This document shows positions 34,356 to 44,480 of a stretch of 64,000 nt of DNA, one piece after another; positions within the stretch are counted from its first letter, which is position 1; each line of letters opens with the position of its first letter. The stretch spans positions 160,644,792 to 160,708,791 of the forward strand of contig NC_072892.1 of the NCBI RefSeq assembly GCF_027943255.1, given 5' to 3'. A program made the position numbers and the translations under genes. The notes under the pieces were generated by a model. The model worked only from the letters and a program-made list of their open reading frames with translations. It had not been told where the DNA came from and did no database searches. The stretch comes from Anastrepha obliqua (Eukaryota; Arthropoda; Insecta; Diptera; Tephritidae).

Positions 34356-35587
34356 GTAATTTTTTAGCTATTGTCTTTTTAAACAGTTGGCTTAAACAGC
34401 TGACGCACGTTTTGTGTTTTGTTTCACTGTCAAAAATCTTCAGTTAGGTCTATAATTTAACCATGAATCGTCTTACAAACGAGCAGCGCTTGCAAATCAT
34501 TGAACTTTACGAGTATTATAAAAATTCGTGTTCTGTTAAGAAAGTTTATCGCGCGCTTCTTCCATTTTATGGTCAGTTTAATCGACCCACTGAAGCGGCT
34601 ATTCGGGCTACTGTGACTAAATTTAGAACCAAATTTATATTACTGGACATCAAACCACAAACACGCTTGCGTAGAGTGTGAACTGAAGAAAATATCGCTG
34701 CTGTATCGGCCAGTGTTAATGATGACCACCAATTATCGATTCATCGCCGTTCGCAGCAATTGGGCCTTTGTTACTCAACAACGTACGAAATTTTGCGAAA
34801 GGATTTAGGTGTGAAGCTTTTCAAAATACAGCTGGTGCAAGAATTGAAGCTGAACGACCTACCGCAACGCAGAATTTTTGGTGAATGGGCTCTTGGAAAG
34901 TTGGCCGAAGATCCATTTTTTTTATCGATAAATTGCGTTCAGCAACGAAGCTCATTTATGGATCAATGGGTACGTAAATAAGTAGAATTGTCGATTTTGG
35001 AGTGAAGATCAGCCAGACGAATGGTAAGAGCTACCAATGTATCCAGAACAGGTCACAGTTTGGTGCGGTTTATGGGCTGGAGTTATCATTGGACCGTACT
35101 TCTTCAAAGATGCTGCGTAACTGTGAATAGTGAGCGCTACCGTGAAATGATATCCAACTTTTTTTTGCCCAAAATGCAAGAGCTTGACTTGCATGACATG
35201 GGGTTTCAGTAAGACGACTTGTGGAGAGGCGAGTTCGGTGAACATTTTATTTCACGTTCGGGACCTGTCAATTAGCCACCCAGATCGTGCGATATAACGC
35301 CTTTAGATTATTTTTTGTGGGGCTATGTTGAAGCTCATGTCTATTCAGACAAGCCTGCTTCAATTAACGCATTGGAAGACAACATGAAAGCATTTATATG
35401 TGAGATACCGGCCAAATCATTGGTCAGAGTATGCCAAAATTGGACTAAGCGGATGGACCATTTGAAGCGCAGTCGCGGTCAACATTTATATGAAATATTG
35501 TTCAAACATTAAATTATATGGACTGTATTTTTCTGAATTTTACGTGTGGTTTTTTGAAAAACTTTCCTATAGCTCTTAAAAAATCAC
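34356..35587 (+). mobile_element. DD41D 'rosa-like' mariner, near full length, inactive
   Basis: Imperfect inverted ends GTAATTTTTTAGCTATTG (left) and GTGATTTTTTAAGAGCTATA (right, reverse complement) delimit 1.23 kb. The right flank is TA; the left TA is not preserved. The element sits between two halves of a tandem-repeat unit (AACAG | TACTTAAATAAAA). The interior codes for one mariner-superfamily transposase, described separately. Confidence 0.75.
34463..35512 (+). pseudogene. DD41D mariner transposase, frameshifted
   Basis: ATG 34463 starts MNRLTNEQRLQIIELYEYYK, a helix-turn-helix domain, with a TGA at 34679 after TRLRRV. The same frame then continues (ENIAAVSASV, SQQLGLCYSTTYEILRKDL) to about 34900. 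The first catalytic block reads NEAHLWINGYVNK (Asp changed to Asn, about 34945), followed by stops. PEQVTVWCGLWAGVIIGPYF lies at about 35045-35100. The second catalytic block is mostly deleted (GFQ-stop-DDLWRGEFGEHF). The third reads PPRSCDITPLDYFLWGYVEA (about 35277-35335) with Asp intact. It ends with FLKRSRG-like LKRSRGQHLYEILFKH at 35512. Assignment to DD41D comes from spacing in the related family and is inference. Confidence 0.82.
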
Positions 35588-35720
35588 TACTTAAATAAAA
35601 CCGATGAATTTCAATTTTCTTAAGTTCATACAAAAATATTTACAAATGGAAACTTCAGTTCATTTTAAATAGATAAAATTGGAATGTATGCATACACGTG
35701 CACATTTAAATGAAAAATAA
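35588..35720. repeat. ATCGATAA-rich tandem repeat (right part)
   Basis: Beyond the DD41D element the array resumes as CTTAAATAAAACCGATGAATTTCAATTTTCTTAAGTTCATA and AAATAATGCC, the same order as in the left part. Confidence 0.6.
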
Positions 35721-37251
35721 TGCCTCTCACAAGCCGCTACGAAATTCCACAACGATTCCGCAACAAAGCAGCTGCGGCAAAAAGTGCTACAATACAAAAA
35801 AAAAATCAACATCAAAGTAAAGACGAGGAATTTTTTTAAACAATAAATAAATTCAGGTAAATTAATAAAACCACTTTAAAAATTTTCCTCTTTATCTTAA
35901 ATTCCATTTGCAATGCTCCTAAACACCTGCATAAATGCTGCATCAGCACTTCAACAGCTTCAAAGAATATGCTAATAAAGAATAGTAAATTCTACACCGC
36001 ATTCAATCACAAAACAATCAGTGACGACAGTCGGTGCGCGCTTCATTTGATTTTCATTCGATTGATTTCATTTATCAAGTAAAAGTTATTCTGCTCAGAT
36101 TTTGCAGCATTTCTCTATTGCCATCATTACTGTCATTTACAATACATTTCTACTTTATAATATCGACCATTCAATTTGTTTTCACTGCTGTCACTCATAC
36201 GACATGTACACCCACACTGAGCTGTAGCATTTCACTTTGAGTATCGAAGAGCTGAATGTTAAACTCGTGCTTTTGAGTACCCATGTGCGTGTGTGTGTGT
36301 GCAAGTTTATTTTAAGTGCTTTTTTTTTGTTGTTTTTGAATTGTTCTACTTCTACCACACAAAATTAATACATATATCTGTAAATATATTAATACATAAA
36401 AATATATTTATTCTACGTATATCTAAATTGAACGCCGTAGAATTTATGTCGCAAACACTTTCATTCGCTGCATTTGATTTGATTTGCAACGTTCGCTTGC
36501 TGTTTGCTGTCTGCTGTCATTTTCATTCGTCATTGTTTCATTGTTTTGAAAAGGCTGCCAGTTGAGCGGAGCAGGCATGGTTTACAATCAATGGTTGGTT
36601 GTTGTTGTTGACACTTAATCTTTTGTATTGCTGTCATTTCTATTGCTTCAGTTTGCTTTTGTTCTTATTCGCCGAGGATTTATTATTGTTATACGTATTG
36701 TCTTGTGCTACATGCAGTCAACTTTCATTGCATTTGAGGCGCGACGCTTACACCGAATGCGCAGTGGGAGGAGGTGAAGGATGTTGTAGATTTAAAATTG
36801 TATGTGTTAAATATTGTATTTTTCCAGTATTTTTTTTAGTGGATAAGTATGTACATAAATATTATAAAAAAAATGTTGTGTTTAACTCACAAAATCTAAT
36901 TTCAGAAACAATTTCCGCCCCTGAAGGGACATTTCCGCTTTAGATGTAGACAATTCTAATTCCAATTCCTTCAAAAAACAAAAACAAAAAAAAAGCAGCA
37001 AAATACAACAACAAAAAATACAATATAAAATACGCTTAGTCAATCTCTCAAAATATGGTCCATACAATACGAGGAGAATTTCATAACAAGCTAAACTTTT
37101 TAAAAATAAGAATTTAGTGGCCTATTATTGGGTTGACACGAATGAAATGCGTAATAACTAACAATGCATAAGTAGAGGAAAATACAACCTTTATTCAAAT
37201 GGAATATGCAATGGGCCAAAAAATAATATCTGCGCCTGCCACGCACCACTT
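35721..37251. other. Unassigned, intron-like sequence
   Basis: No recognised element. (GT)n at about 36286-36300, a TTGTTGTTGTTG run at 36597-36610, poly-A near 36975-36995. Plus-strand frames at 36293-36943 are hydrophobic AT artefacts without motif. Confidence 0.3.
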
Positions 37252-37432
37252 TTTAGGATGTGCACTGCTCCATCACTTTCAAATTTTCGATTTTGGTTTT
37301 TTGCTTTAGAAATTATTTTGCAATCTAAAAAGTCCTATAAAGTCAGTGAAGTTATGAGCGTCGAACGAAAGATGATTAAGAACGAAAACTTTAACTTTCT
37401 TGAAATACGTTCTTCCCGCGCTGTCGAATATA

Positions 37433-38709
37433 CAAGATGAAGTCCAAAATAAAAAAAGACTGAGCTAAAATAGAAACGACAGGAGCTTTGTTCTAATAAC
37501 ATCGAGCTTATTTATTTAAAATAGTCCCATCTGGTCTCGATACACTGTTTTGCGCAATCTAAAAGCTTTTCGAAAGAGTGTTTCAGGTCAATGACCGGAG
37601 TTCGGAATGTCCTTCAAGATGTCGGTAAAAGTCTTTTGGATGGCCTCTACGGACGCAAAACGTTTTCCTTTCACAGTCAAATGCAATTTTCCGAATAGGT
37701 AAAAGGCACAGAGAGCCATATCAAGCGAATACGGTGAGTGATTAATAGTTAAAATGATATTTATAGTCAAAAAATCAGTCACAACAGTGGGCCGATGAAA
37801 TGGTGCATTATGATACAATAAGAACCAGCTTCCTGCTTCGCGGTATTAAGGGCGAATTTGACAAATGCGATGCAACAAATGCTTCAAAACGCCAAGGTAG
37901 AAAACTCCATTGACGGTTTGGCCCGTTGGCATGAACTCCTTGTGGATAACTCACTTGGAATCGTAAAAAACAAATGAGCATCGACTTGATTTTTGACTTC
38001 TTCAAACTCGATTTTTTGGGTGGTGTCTCGTCTGGGGCCTTCCATTCGACACTTTGAAGCTTAGTTTCAGGTTCATGTTGGAAACACAACGCTTCATCAT
38101 CAGCTACAATGTTTTAAAGAAAGTTTTCATCTTTGCTCGCCTCTTTAATGAGGTCTTTCGAATGTTGAATTCTGAGCAAGTTTTGGTATTCAGTTAACTT
38201 GAGCGGAATGAAATGAGCACGGACCTTTCGTAAGCCCAAATTATCAGTTAAAATGCGATAAATCGATGTTTTGGAGATATTCAAATCCGATTCCAGGAAT
38301 TTCAATGATGATTTCGGTTCATATTTGATAAATTTACGAAGAATTTCGATGGAGTTTTCGGTGATTACTGATTTTGGGCCACAACCATCTCTGAAACGTG
38401 TAAACCCTACATGAACTCTGGCGCGAAATAGACAATCATCGCCGTAAACTTTTTTCATCAACTCAAATGTTTCCGATTTTAAACAGAATTTGATATTAGC
38501 TCTTTGTTCAAAACTCATTTTTGTACCGATGACACAAACATACTGACACTTTAGCCGCAGTAACTTCGCTTCCACTGAGCCAAATGTCACCAAGCTTTCA
38601 TTGGAAGTCAGCTAGGGATGTAACTTCCTACGCACTTACTCATTGAAAAGATGGCGCCATCAAAAACATTTTTATGACACCAGTCTTGTTTATTTTGGAT
38701 TTCACTTTG
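37433..38709 (-). mobile_element. Full-length mariner (1277 bp) with TA duplication
   Basis: Ends: left CAAGATGAAGTCCAAAATAA, right (reverse complement) CAAAGTGAAATCCAAAATAA, both continuing to AAGACTG; about 28-bp inverted repeats. TA lies at 37431-37432 and 38710-38711. The size and ends are standard for mariner. A single transposase pseudogene lies on the minus strand. It inserted into a TTAA MITE. Confidence 0.9.
37560..38517 (-). pseudogene. Mariner (DD34D) transposase, catalytically dead
   Basis: From ATG 38517 (MSFEQRANIKFCLK) the frame runs about 135 residues: two helix-turn-helix parts (LMKKVYGDDCLFRARVH and FLESDLNISKTSIYRILTD) joined by a shortened GPKSV linker. After a stop near 38114 it continues VADDEALCFQHEPETKLQS (first catalytic Asp present, about 38085), WKAPDETPPKKS, then frameshifts. 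YHNAPFHRPTV (about 37815) replaces the second catalytic Asp with His; SPYSLDMALCAFYLFGKLH (about 37730) replaces the third with Ala. The spacing between these two positions is 34, i.e. DD34D. KGKRFASVEAIQK follows. Two of three catalytic residues are lost. Confidence 0.9.
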
Positions 38710-38761
38710 TAACTCAAAACATTATGAAAAAACTCGTTGTGTGGAGGAGCTGCCCCCTTAA

Positions 38762-39197
38762 GAGAAATTAACCCGTCACTTTTTATGGATGAAAAATTTT
38801 CTTGTACCTAAGGTAGAAGAAATTTTCAATAATTTTATGTGAAATACTGCTATGAAAAAAAGAACATATTAACCCTTTACCTGTATAACATTTAGGTTGT
38901 TGTTGTTGCATAGGAGTTCACCAGGCCCTGCCAGAGCGGTGTACTCCTCTTCTAACTCATCTAACAATGGCCGTAGGAAATCTGCTGATTGAACAGGGTT
39001 AGTCCAAAGGGGGAGGAAGAGGGCGGTTTGGTGAGTGGGTTTATGATGGAATGTGAATACGACTCTTTCGCCACTTGAAATCCCATTTCAGAATTCTACA
39101 AGTTTACAAATTTTTCAAAATTAGAAATTCTATTCTATTGAGAAACACTTATATAAATAAGGCAATCCAATAAGTTCGAAATTGGTGGTTGAATTTT
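38762..39197. other. Unassigned; GTTGTTGTTG-led moderate-GC block
   Basis: 38895-39050 is GC-richer and starts GTTGTTGTTGTTGCATAGGAGTTCACC. It looks repeat-derived by composition, but I cannot name the family. No ORF. Confidence 0.25.
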
Positions 39198-39825
39198 TGG
39201 GAAACAGATTGGAGTCTTTAGTGAATGACTCTGAAGAACGCAAAGCAAACCTCAAAGATTGTTCAAGAATGCAAGAAGGAGCTTAATTCTGTTGCAAGAC
39301 AGAAAAACTTGAACTTAAATGGGTTCCAGGATACAGCGGCAGTGTCCAAGGGAATGAAACTGCCGATGAATTGGTCAACTGTAGATCAGTGGTTACCCCA
39401 CAGGAACCAGAGCCAATAATCGGAATCAATTCCGCAGGCATCATGATGTGGATCTGCGATTATGCATGCAATTTACATAAAGAGCGATGGTCTGATGTAG
39501 AACGGTGCAGCACTGCAAAGTGTTTTGTGACAAGACCGAACAGAAAACTGTCGAGCTTTCTTCTAAAACTTGGCAGAAAAGACGTTCGATGAATGGTCAT
39601 TATTATTACAGAACACAACAGCATATGACCACCATTAAATTCATTGAGAATTGGCCTGTCTTGCTTAGAGGAGGCAGATAGCACTGAGCATTTACTCTGT
39701 GAGTGTATTGCCTTTGCTAGGGTAAGGCTGCGAATAAAAATATTATAAAAAGTTGCATATGAAGCTGAAATGAAAACATTTTGTGGATCCTTCTGAAGGG
39801 CAGTACACTTATTCCGCATTCCCTT
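39198..39825 (+). pseudogene. LINE RNase H / C-terminal fragment
   Basis: Plus translation across frames: KQIGVF (39202), SKIVQECKKELNSV (39250-39290), then LKWVPGYSGSVQGNETADEL (about 39311-39372), the third/fourth RNase H motif with the usual His changed to Tyr. A linker follows and then LRIGLSCLEEADSTEHLLCEC (39638-39705), a zinc knuckle missing its first Cys, and FARVRLRI. Several stops. The upstream RT is missing. It ends just before the TA MITE at 39832. Confidence 0.78.
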
Positions 39826-39831
39826 TTATTA

Positions 39832-40363
39832 CAATGTGGCGCAAAGTTAATCATCCGATCGGAAAATCTATAATTTTTGCAAATGACGTCATACGTTGAT
39901 CATTTTTAACAGCTGCAACATGCAAACTGAGGCAGCCGCCGTAGCCGAATGGGTTGTTGCGTGACTACCATTCGGAATTCACAGAGAGAACGTCGGTTCG
40001 AATCTCGGTGAAACACCAAAATTAAGAAAAACATTTTTCTAATTGCGGTTGCCCCTCGGCAGGCAATGGTAAACCTCCGAGCGTATTTCTGCCATGAAAA
40101 AGCTCCTCATAAAAATATTTGCTGTTCGGAGTCGGCTTGAAACTGTAGGTCCCTCCATTTGTGGAACAACGTCAAGACGCACGCCACAAATAGGAGGAGG
40201 AGCTCGGCTAAACACCCAAAAAGGGTGTACGCGCCAATTATATATAACATTCAAACAGACAAGCAATGGCGCGCATAAAGGTCAACATAAAGATTTCTCA
40301 ATCACTCAAAATTTTTTTTTAATTTATTAAAAAAGTTATACAAAACTATTTAGCGCCACCTTG
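39832..40363. mobile_element. TA-flanked MITE with GTGGCGCAAA ends (copy B), host of a SINE
   Basis: TA at 39830-39831 then CAATGTGGCGCAAAGTTAAT; right end GCGCCACCTTG then TA at 40364-40365. It shares ATCGGAA.AT.TATAATTTT, AAATGACGTCA, CAAACAGACAAGCAATGG and the AAAAAAGTTATACAAA stretch with copy A at 9025-9299. A SINE family 1 copy sits inside with its own target duplication. Without it the MITE is about 200 bp. Confidence 0.82.
39931..40245 (+). mobile_element. SINE family 1 reference copy: tRNA-derived head, 315 bp
   Basis: The best-preserved copy in the window. The tRNA-like head has an A box TAGCCGAATGGG (39942-39953) matching the polymerase III consensus and a B box GGTTCGAATCT (39995-40005). 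The head ends near GAAACACC (40017). The body includes GGTTGCCCCTCGGCAGGCAA, GCCATGAAAAAGCTCCTCAT, TTCGGAGTCGG, GTAGGTCCCTCCATTTGTGG, a GGAGGAGGAGCTCGGC block and the terminus GGGTGTACGCGCCAATTATATATA. AACATGCAAACTGA (39917-39930) and AACATTCAAACAGA (40246-40259) are a 14-bp target duplication with 12 matches. It presumably moves with the enzyme of a partner LINE; which one is unknown. Confidence 0.92.
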
Positions 40364-40654
40364 TATGCTATACATACATTGCATACTTTTAATTTGAATA
40401 AAGATAAATCGATTTCTCCAAAATCTATTCTATTTACTTTGGAACCGATTTTCGATTGCGTTTTTTTAAGGGCTTGAGAACTTAAACTGATAATACAAAG
40501 CAGACATATTTTTGGAATATTTTTTGCATTATATAATAAACTCATTTACATTTTTTTCGAATATGATATCCGGCATATATCCACTGTGAGTCGCTTGATC
40601 CATTCGAACAGTTCAATTTTTGACTATTTTTTCCAATAAATAAAATTGAAAAAA

Positions 40655-40962
40655 ATTATAGACGGGTACACTTCGGTTAGGTGTTTGGCCGAATTGCTCC
40701 CCCTATTTGGGACTTGCAACTTGATATTGTTCAACAAATGGAGGGACCTACAGTTTTAAGCCGACTTCGAACAACAAATGGTTTCTTATGAGGAGATTTT
40801 TCGTTGCAGAAATACACTCGGAGGTTTGCCATTGCCTGTCGAGGGGCAACTGTTAAGAAAATAACTCTTTTCTATTATTTTGCTGTTTCGTTAACGGAAA
40901 TTTGAACCTATGCACTCCCGAATAGTAGCCATGAACAAACTAATTTAGCTATGGCGGCCGTC
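40655..40962 (-). mobile_element. SINE family 1, full-length diverged copy
   Basis: Complement of the reference SINE: head CGGCCGCCATAGCTAAATTAG at 40962, a decayed B box (GGTTCAAATTTCC), body GAGGTTTGCCATTGCCTGTCGAGG (plus-strand reading), CCATTTGTTGAACAA and the 3' end near GGTGTTTGGCCG. The terminal GTACGCGCC has become GTACCCGTC. It lies directly against a DD41D relic at 40980, which it probably entered. Confidence 0.85.
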
Positions 40963-40979
40963 TTTTCGCAATAAACCTG

Positions 40980-41350
40980 AATAATAAATCTGAATGAGCC
41001 CAATAAGCAAAAGCGCGACACAAACGATAATCACTTGGCTTCAATTCTTGCATGAGCTATATTTTCTAAGCAACTATGTTAAGATGCTGAAATGTTCCAC
41101 ATGGTAGAGGGGCGAAGGCCAACAAGTTGAGAACGACAACGAATCAACATCCCAGCGTCTTTTTCAACACTTCGCGCTATGAAATTTGCCAGTAGATTTA
41201 TTTTTTTAAAGTAAATTTCCACAATTTGGAAGCGTTGTTCTGGCATTAAATGATTTAAGGTGACTTACCAAACCTTACTGAACAGAAATCTTTGCCATTC
41301 TCAACTGTCAAACAATAGTTATCTATATCGCAGTTAAAAAAGACACCCGA
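40980..41350 (-). pseudogene. DD41D mariner transposase, N-terminal relic
   Basis: Minus strand from about 41260: MPEQRFQIVEIYFKKINLL (helix-turn-helix start), then SVEKDAGM, SQLVGLRPSTMWNIS and, in another frame, LMQELKPSDYRLCRAFAYW (about 41055-41000). This order matches the N-terminal half of the transposase at 34463-35512. The outer end near 41350 reads CGGGTGTCTTTTTTAACTGC and may be the terminal repeat. No catalytic domain here; the SINE at 40655-40962 follows. Confidence 0.7.
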
Positions 41351-43096
41351 TATATTATATAATAAATATTTCCTTATATTAAACTCGCGTGCTTTTTTTC
41401 TTCTAACTATGCAACTCCACTTTCTTTGTTAACGTTTTTGCTTCATATGTTTCTCTTTCCAATATCATCCAAGATCCGTTTGGAAATAACCCCAGCTATA
41501 CAATAAAGGAATCAAGCATACATACAAGCATACACATACACACATTTAAGTATTTATAGTAAATTCAAGTAATACAAAACTGAGGAACAGCAGCTGCACT
41601 TCAGCAGAAAAGCATCGATTGACAAGCAAAATATCTATTAACAAATGGAAAAATTTCAAATGATATAAAAATGGGTACTCATGGAATTGAGTAAGGCACC
41701 GAAAGCAAAAAAAAAAATCAAAGAGTTTTGCTTGAGCTGCTCCAACCAGTGGAGACATCAATTGCTTTAAATAAAATAAAAATTTGGAAAGCTTTGAGTG
41801 GAGCAGAAATTATGAAAGAAAATGCAGGCCAAGCGAACGAAGATTTCCCTCATTTTATTTATTTTAAATGATTCAAATAAAATGGAAGTTTAAAAAATAT
41901 ATGTTAAATGTCACAAAGTTAGCACCAAATTTAAAAGTGGTGATAAATAGTCCCTGCAAAGTACACGAATACAGATAAAAAGTGTAAAGTAAGGTTAAAT
42001 TATGTATCCATAAAAATGCCTACTTGCTATCAAACTTTCGTCTATAGGAGTTGCCTTTGAGATCAAACGCTGCCCTTGAGATCAAGCTCTATCTTTAAAC
42101 TCAAGTTCTACCTCTGAGCTCAAGCTCTTTGAGATCGAACTGACACAATGATGAATGTCACGATCACAGGAAGGAGCTTTAATTTAATATTGTATGACTT
42201 ATCAATTAAGTTCTACGTCAGAGTCATTGCATTTCTTCAGCGAGATGTACAATACAAACTTCCTGCGAGTACGAATGCAACTACACTAAAGTGAATACAA
42301 TAGTAAAGTATTTTTTTACTTTAGTCGACTATAAACTCGGACTGCATATATCACAATGCGCACTTGACTTTTCACGTATTCACGCAGAGCAATGCAATTT
42401 CGAATGACCAAATGACAAGCTGACAAATTGAGAGATTGGCAATATGAACGCATCGAAATGTGAAAGTAAAGCAGACAGTCGCGAATGCGTATAAACAAAG
42501 CAAAATGCGCGAGCATACGCCCATCATTTAAAGTATTCTTGCAAATGCCCAACGATCTACGTGGGAAGCCACAGTCGCACGAAGCAGGGAGGAGCGAGAA
42601 CAAGAAGAGATGCATGCAATTTAAAATATGCAATCTGCAACACTCAATTCACGCATTTTTTGCACACTTCCTATGCACGGATTTACGTGTGCGGGCATGC
42701 ACAGTCTGTTGCATAAGAATGGAGACACGATTGCCGCGAGCAGATAAATTACTGGACTGGAAACGTTTTTGTTTTTTAATTTTTTTTTGGTTTTTTGTTA
42801 GAATGCAATGAAAAATATATAGTTTTTCGATGCATTATGAAAAGGCAACCAATAAGTTGTTTGTTGAATTCAGCCAGATATTTTTGACAAATTCAATTCT
42901 TTTTATGCGGCTTTTTTCAGTTTTGCATCAAAAGTGATTCTAGGAACTCAACAAGTCACAAGGTGATGTCTTAAAGAACATGCGAAACTCAAAGTAATTC
43001 CATGGCTAGTAGCTGAAGTGGTTTAAAACTGGCCGCCTGGTGAATTTGCACTGTTTGGAGAGAGGTGAAAATCGGTTCGCTCTTTATTATCGATAC
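41351..43096. other. Unassigned, intron-like sequence with a minisatellite
   Basis: No gene recognised. 42050-42145 holds four to five diverged ~24-bp units of TTTGAGATCAAGCTCTACC type. 42310-42760 has ordinary GC and opposite-strand frames (105 and 108 residues) without known motifs. Confidence 0.35.
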
Positions 43097-43103
43097 TAAG
43101 ACA

Positions 43104-43205
43104 GGCGGCCGCTGCAGCCGAATGGGTTAGTGCATGACTACCATTCGGAATTCACAGAGAGAACGTAGGTTCGAATCTCGGTGAAACACCAATTATATAT
43201 ATATA
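43104..43205 (+). mobile_element. Head-only SINE family 1 copy with own target duplication
   Basis: GGCGGCCGCTGCAGCCGAATGGG... through a B box GGTTCGAATCTCGG to GAAACACC, then directly AATTATATATATATATA. The whole ~215-bp body is missing. TAAGACA at 43097-43103 and 43206-43212 flanks it, so the short form was inserted as such. The junction falls on CCAA, shared by the end of the head (CACCAA) and the end of the body (CGCCAATTATA) in the reference copy, suggesting a template jump or a short transcript. Confidence 0.85.
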
Positions 43206-43212
43206 TAAGACA

Positions 43213-44110
43213 ATTTTTCTACAATACTTTATTTTTGAGTCTTAACCAAATCAGTTTAAATACGCTATACACTAGTCTATTTTAATTTCGTTGGTTTTTT
43301 TCCTTTTTACAAACATGCCTTCCCAACTAATGAACGCATAAACGGCACAACTGAGAATCTACTTAATATTGGCAGGCATTTCAGACGAATTATAAATTTT
43401 TGCTAACTTAAAACTCTTCCTGGAATTTCAGCTTAGTTGGTTTCAGTCAATTTGATTTAACAGCTTGGGAATTTTAGTTACATGCTGGCATTTAGTTCCA
43501 ACTTCAATAAGAGAAAAAAAAATCAATATGGAAACGCAGCTCACGGGAGCTCTTGCCCAGGTAGAGCAGTTCTTTATAGGTGATACAATCTACGCGGGAG
43601 TAACAGACAGTCCATTGAAGATGATCAAAGACATCCTCACAAAGCCCTAAAAAAGTGAAAAAGACGAAAAAATCGCAAAAGTGTGCTAGAAGTTGATCGC
43701 TTGGGATGGAAACAAATCGCAGAGTTGTATGAAGTTGTAGTAGCATTTCAGGTAATTTTTAGCATCCGTCATTCTCATCCCGACCAGCTAATGTGCGTAA
43801 AGTGCACGCCGCTATTTTCTCCAATGTTCGCATGATATTTTGAAATGTGTAGCGAGAACTGGGGTGATTTTATAAATCGGGTTACTACTGCATGCGACAC
43901 TGTTGTTTAATACTATGCAATACTATGAGTGAAAGCAGGAGCCTATGTGGTGGTTCAAAAAGGAGAAAGTGCGATTTAAAGTATTTAAGTTGTGACAATC
44001 GACTCAAGAAATGATCATTGCTGCTTTTGTTTGAGATTTAAAGGCATCTGTTTAGAATGGTTGTAGAGAAAAGGGAGGTACTGATCTTCAGAAAGTTTAA
44101 ACGTTATCAG
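43213..44110. other. Unassigned sequence
   Basis: A 61-residue plus frame at 43465-43650 includes METQLTGALAQVEQFFIGDT with normal composition but no recognised family. Otherwise nothing. Confidence 0.25.
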
Positions 44111-44119
44111 TAAAGTAAA

Positions 44120-44480
44120 AATTAGGCGAGAAAGGATGTGAGGCGCGCATCACTTGCGCAAAAGTGCGTCCTTTCACAAGACTCATATTGCGTTGGCTGT
44201 ACGAAACCAACCCTGCTTCGGAAGACTTAACTACCCTCAGTATAGTCCAGGTTTAGCCGCTTCATATTTTATTAATTATTCCAGAAAATGAATAGTGGGG
44301 ATATGGAAGACACAAATTCACAGGTGACGGAGAAGTGAGGACAGCTATTTCTGTATGTTTTGGAAGACTAGACAAACAAGTCTGTTCTTTTTTTTTTTTC
44401 TTTTAAATATTTTAGAAATGTATTAGACGTGGGAAAGAATACATCGACTAGTGGCAATAGCTATATATTTAATTTCAAAT
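44120..44480 (+). pseudogene. Mariner-like transposase C-terminal relic
   Basis: Plus translation: SASFHKTHIALAVRNQP (second catalytic block, Asp not identifiable, about 44168-44215), NYPQYSPGLAASYF (third block, about 44227-44268), then GDGEVRTAISVCFGRLDK (about 44320-44375), the usual C-terminal order of a mariner. All catalytic acids lost. No ends recognised. Confidence 0.5.

Larger units (their letters stand above)
37252..38761. mobile_element. TTAA MITE, GGGGGCAGCTC family, carrying a nested mariner
   Basis: The right end, GAGCTGCCCCCTTAA (TTAA 38758-38761), and the preceding GAAAAAACTCGTTGTGTGG match the left end of the element at 53157-53842. The left end is decayed (TTTAGG at 37252 for TTAAGG), but the following CACTTTCAAATTTT, AAAGTCCTATAAAGTCAGTGAAG and GAGCGTCGAACGAAAGATGA match that element's other end. 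The two copies are thus in opposite orientation. The mariner at 37433-38709 interrupts the word CGAATA-TA-ACTC, which is continuous in the other copy. Without the mariner this copy is only about 230 bp, internally deleted relative to 53157-53842. Confidence 0.85.

Noticed and set aside
39931..40017. tRNA gene at the start of the SINE
   Set aside because: The same head occurs many times fused to the same body and ends, with target duplications; it is a SINE promoter, not a tRNA locus.
43465..43650. 61-residue ORF with METQLTGALAQVEQ
   Set aside because: No family recognised and no supporting context; left as unassigned.
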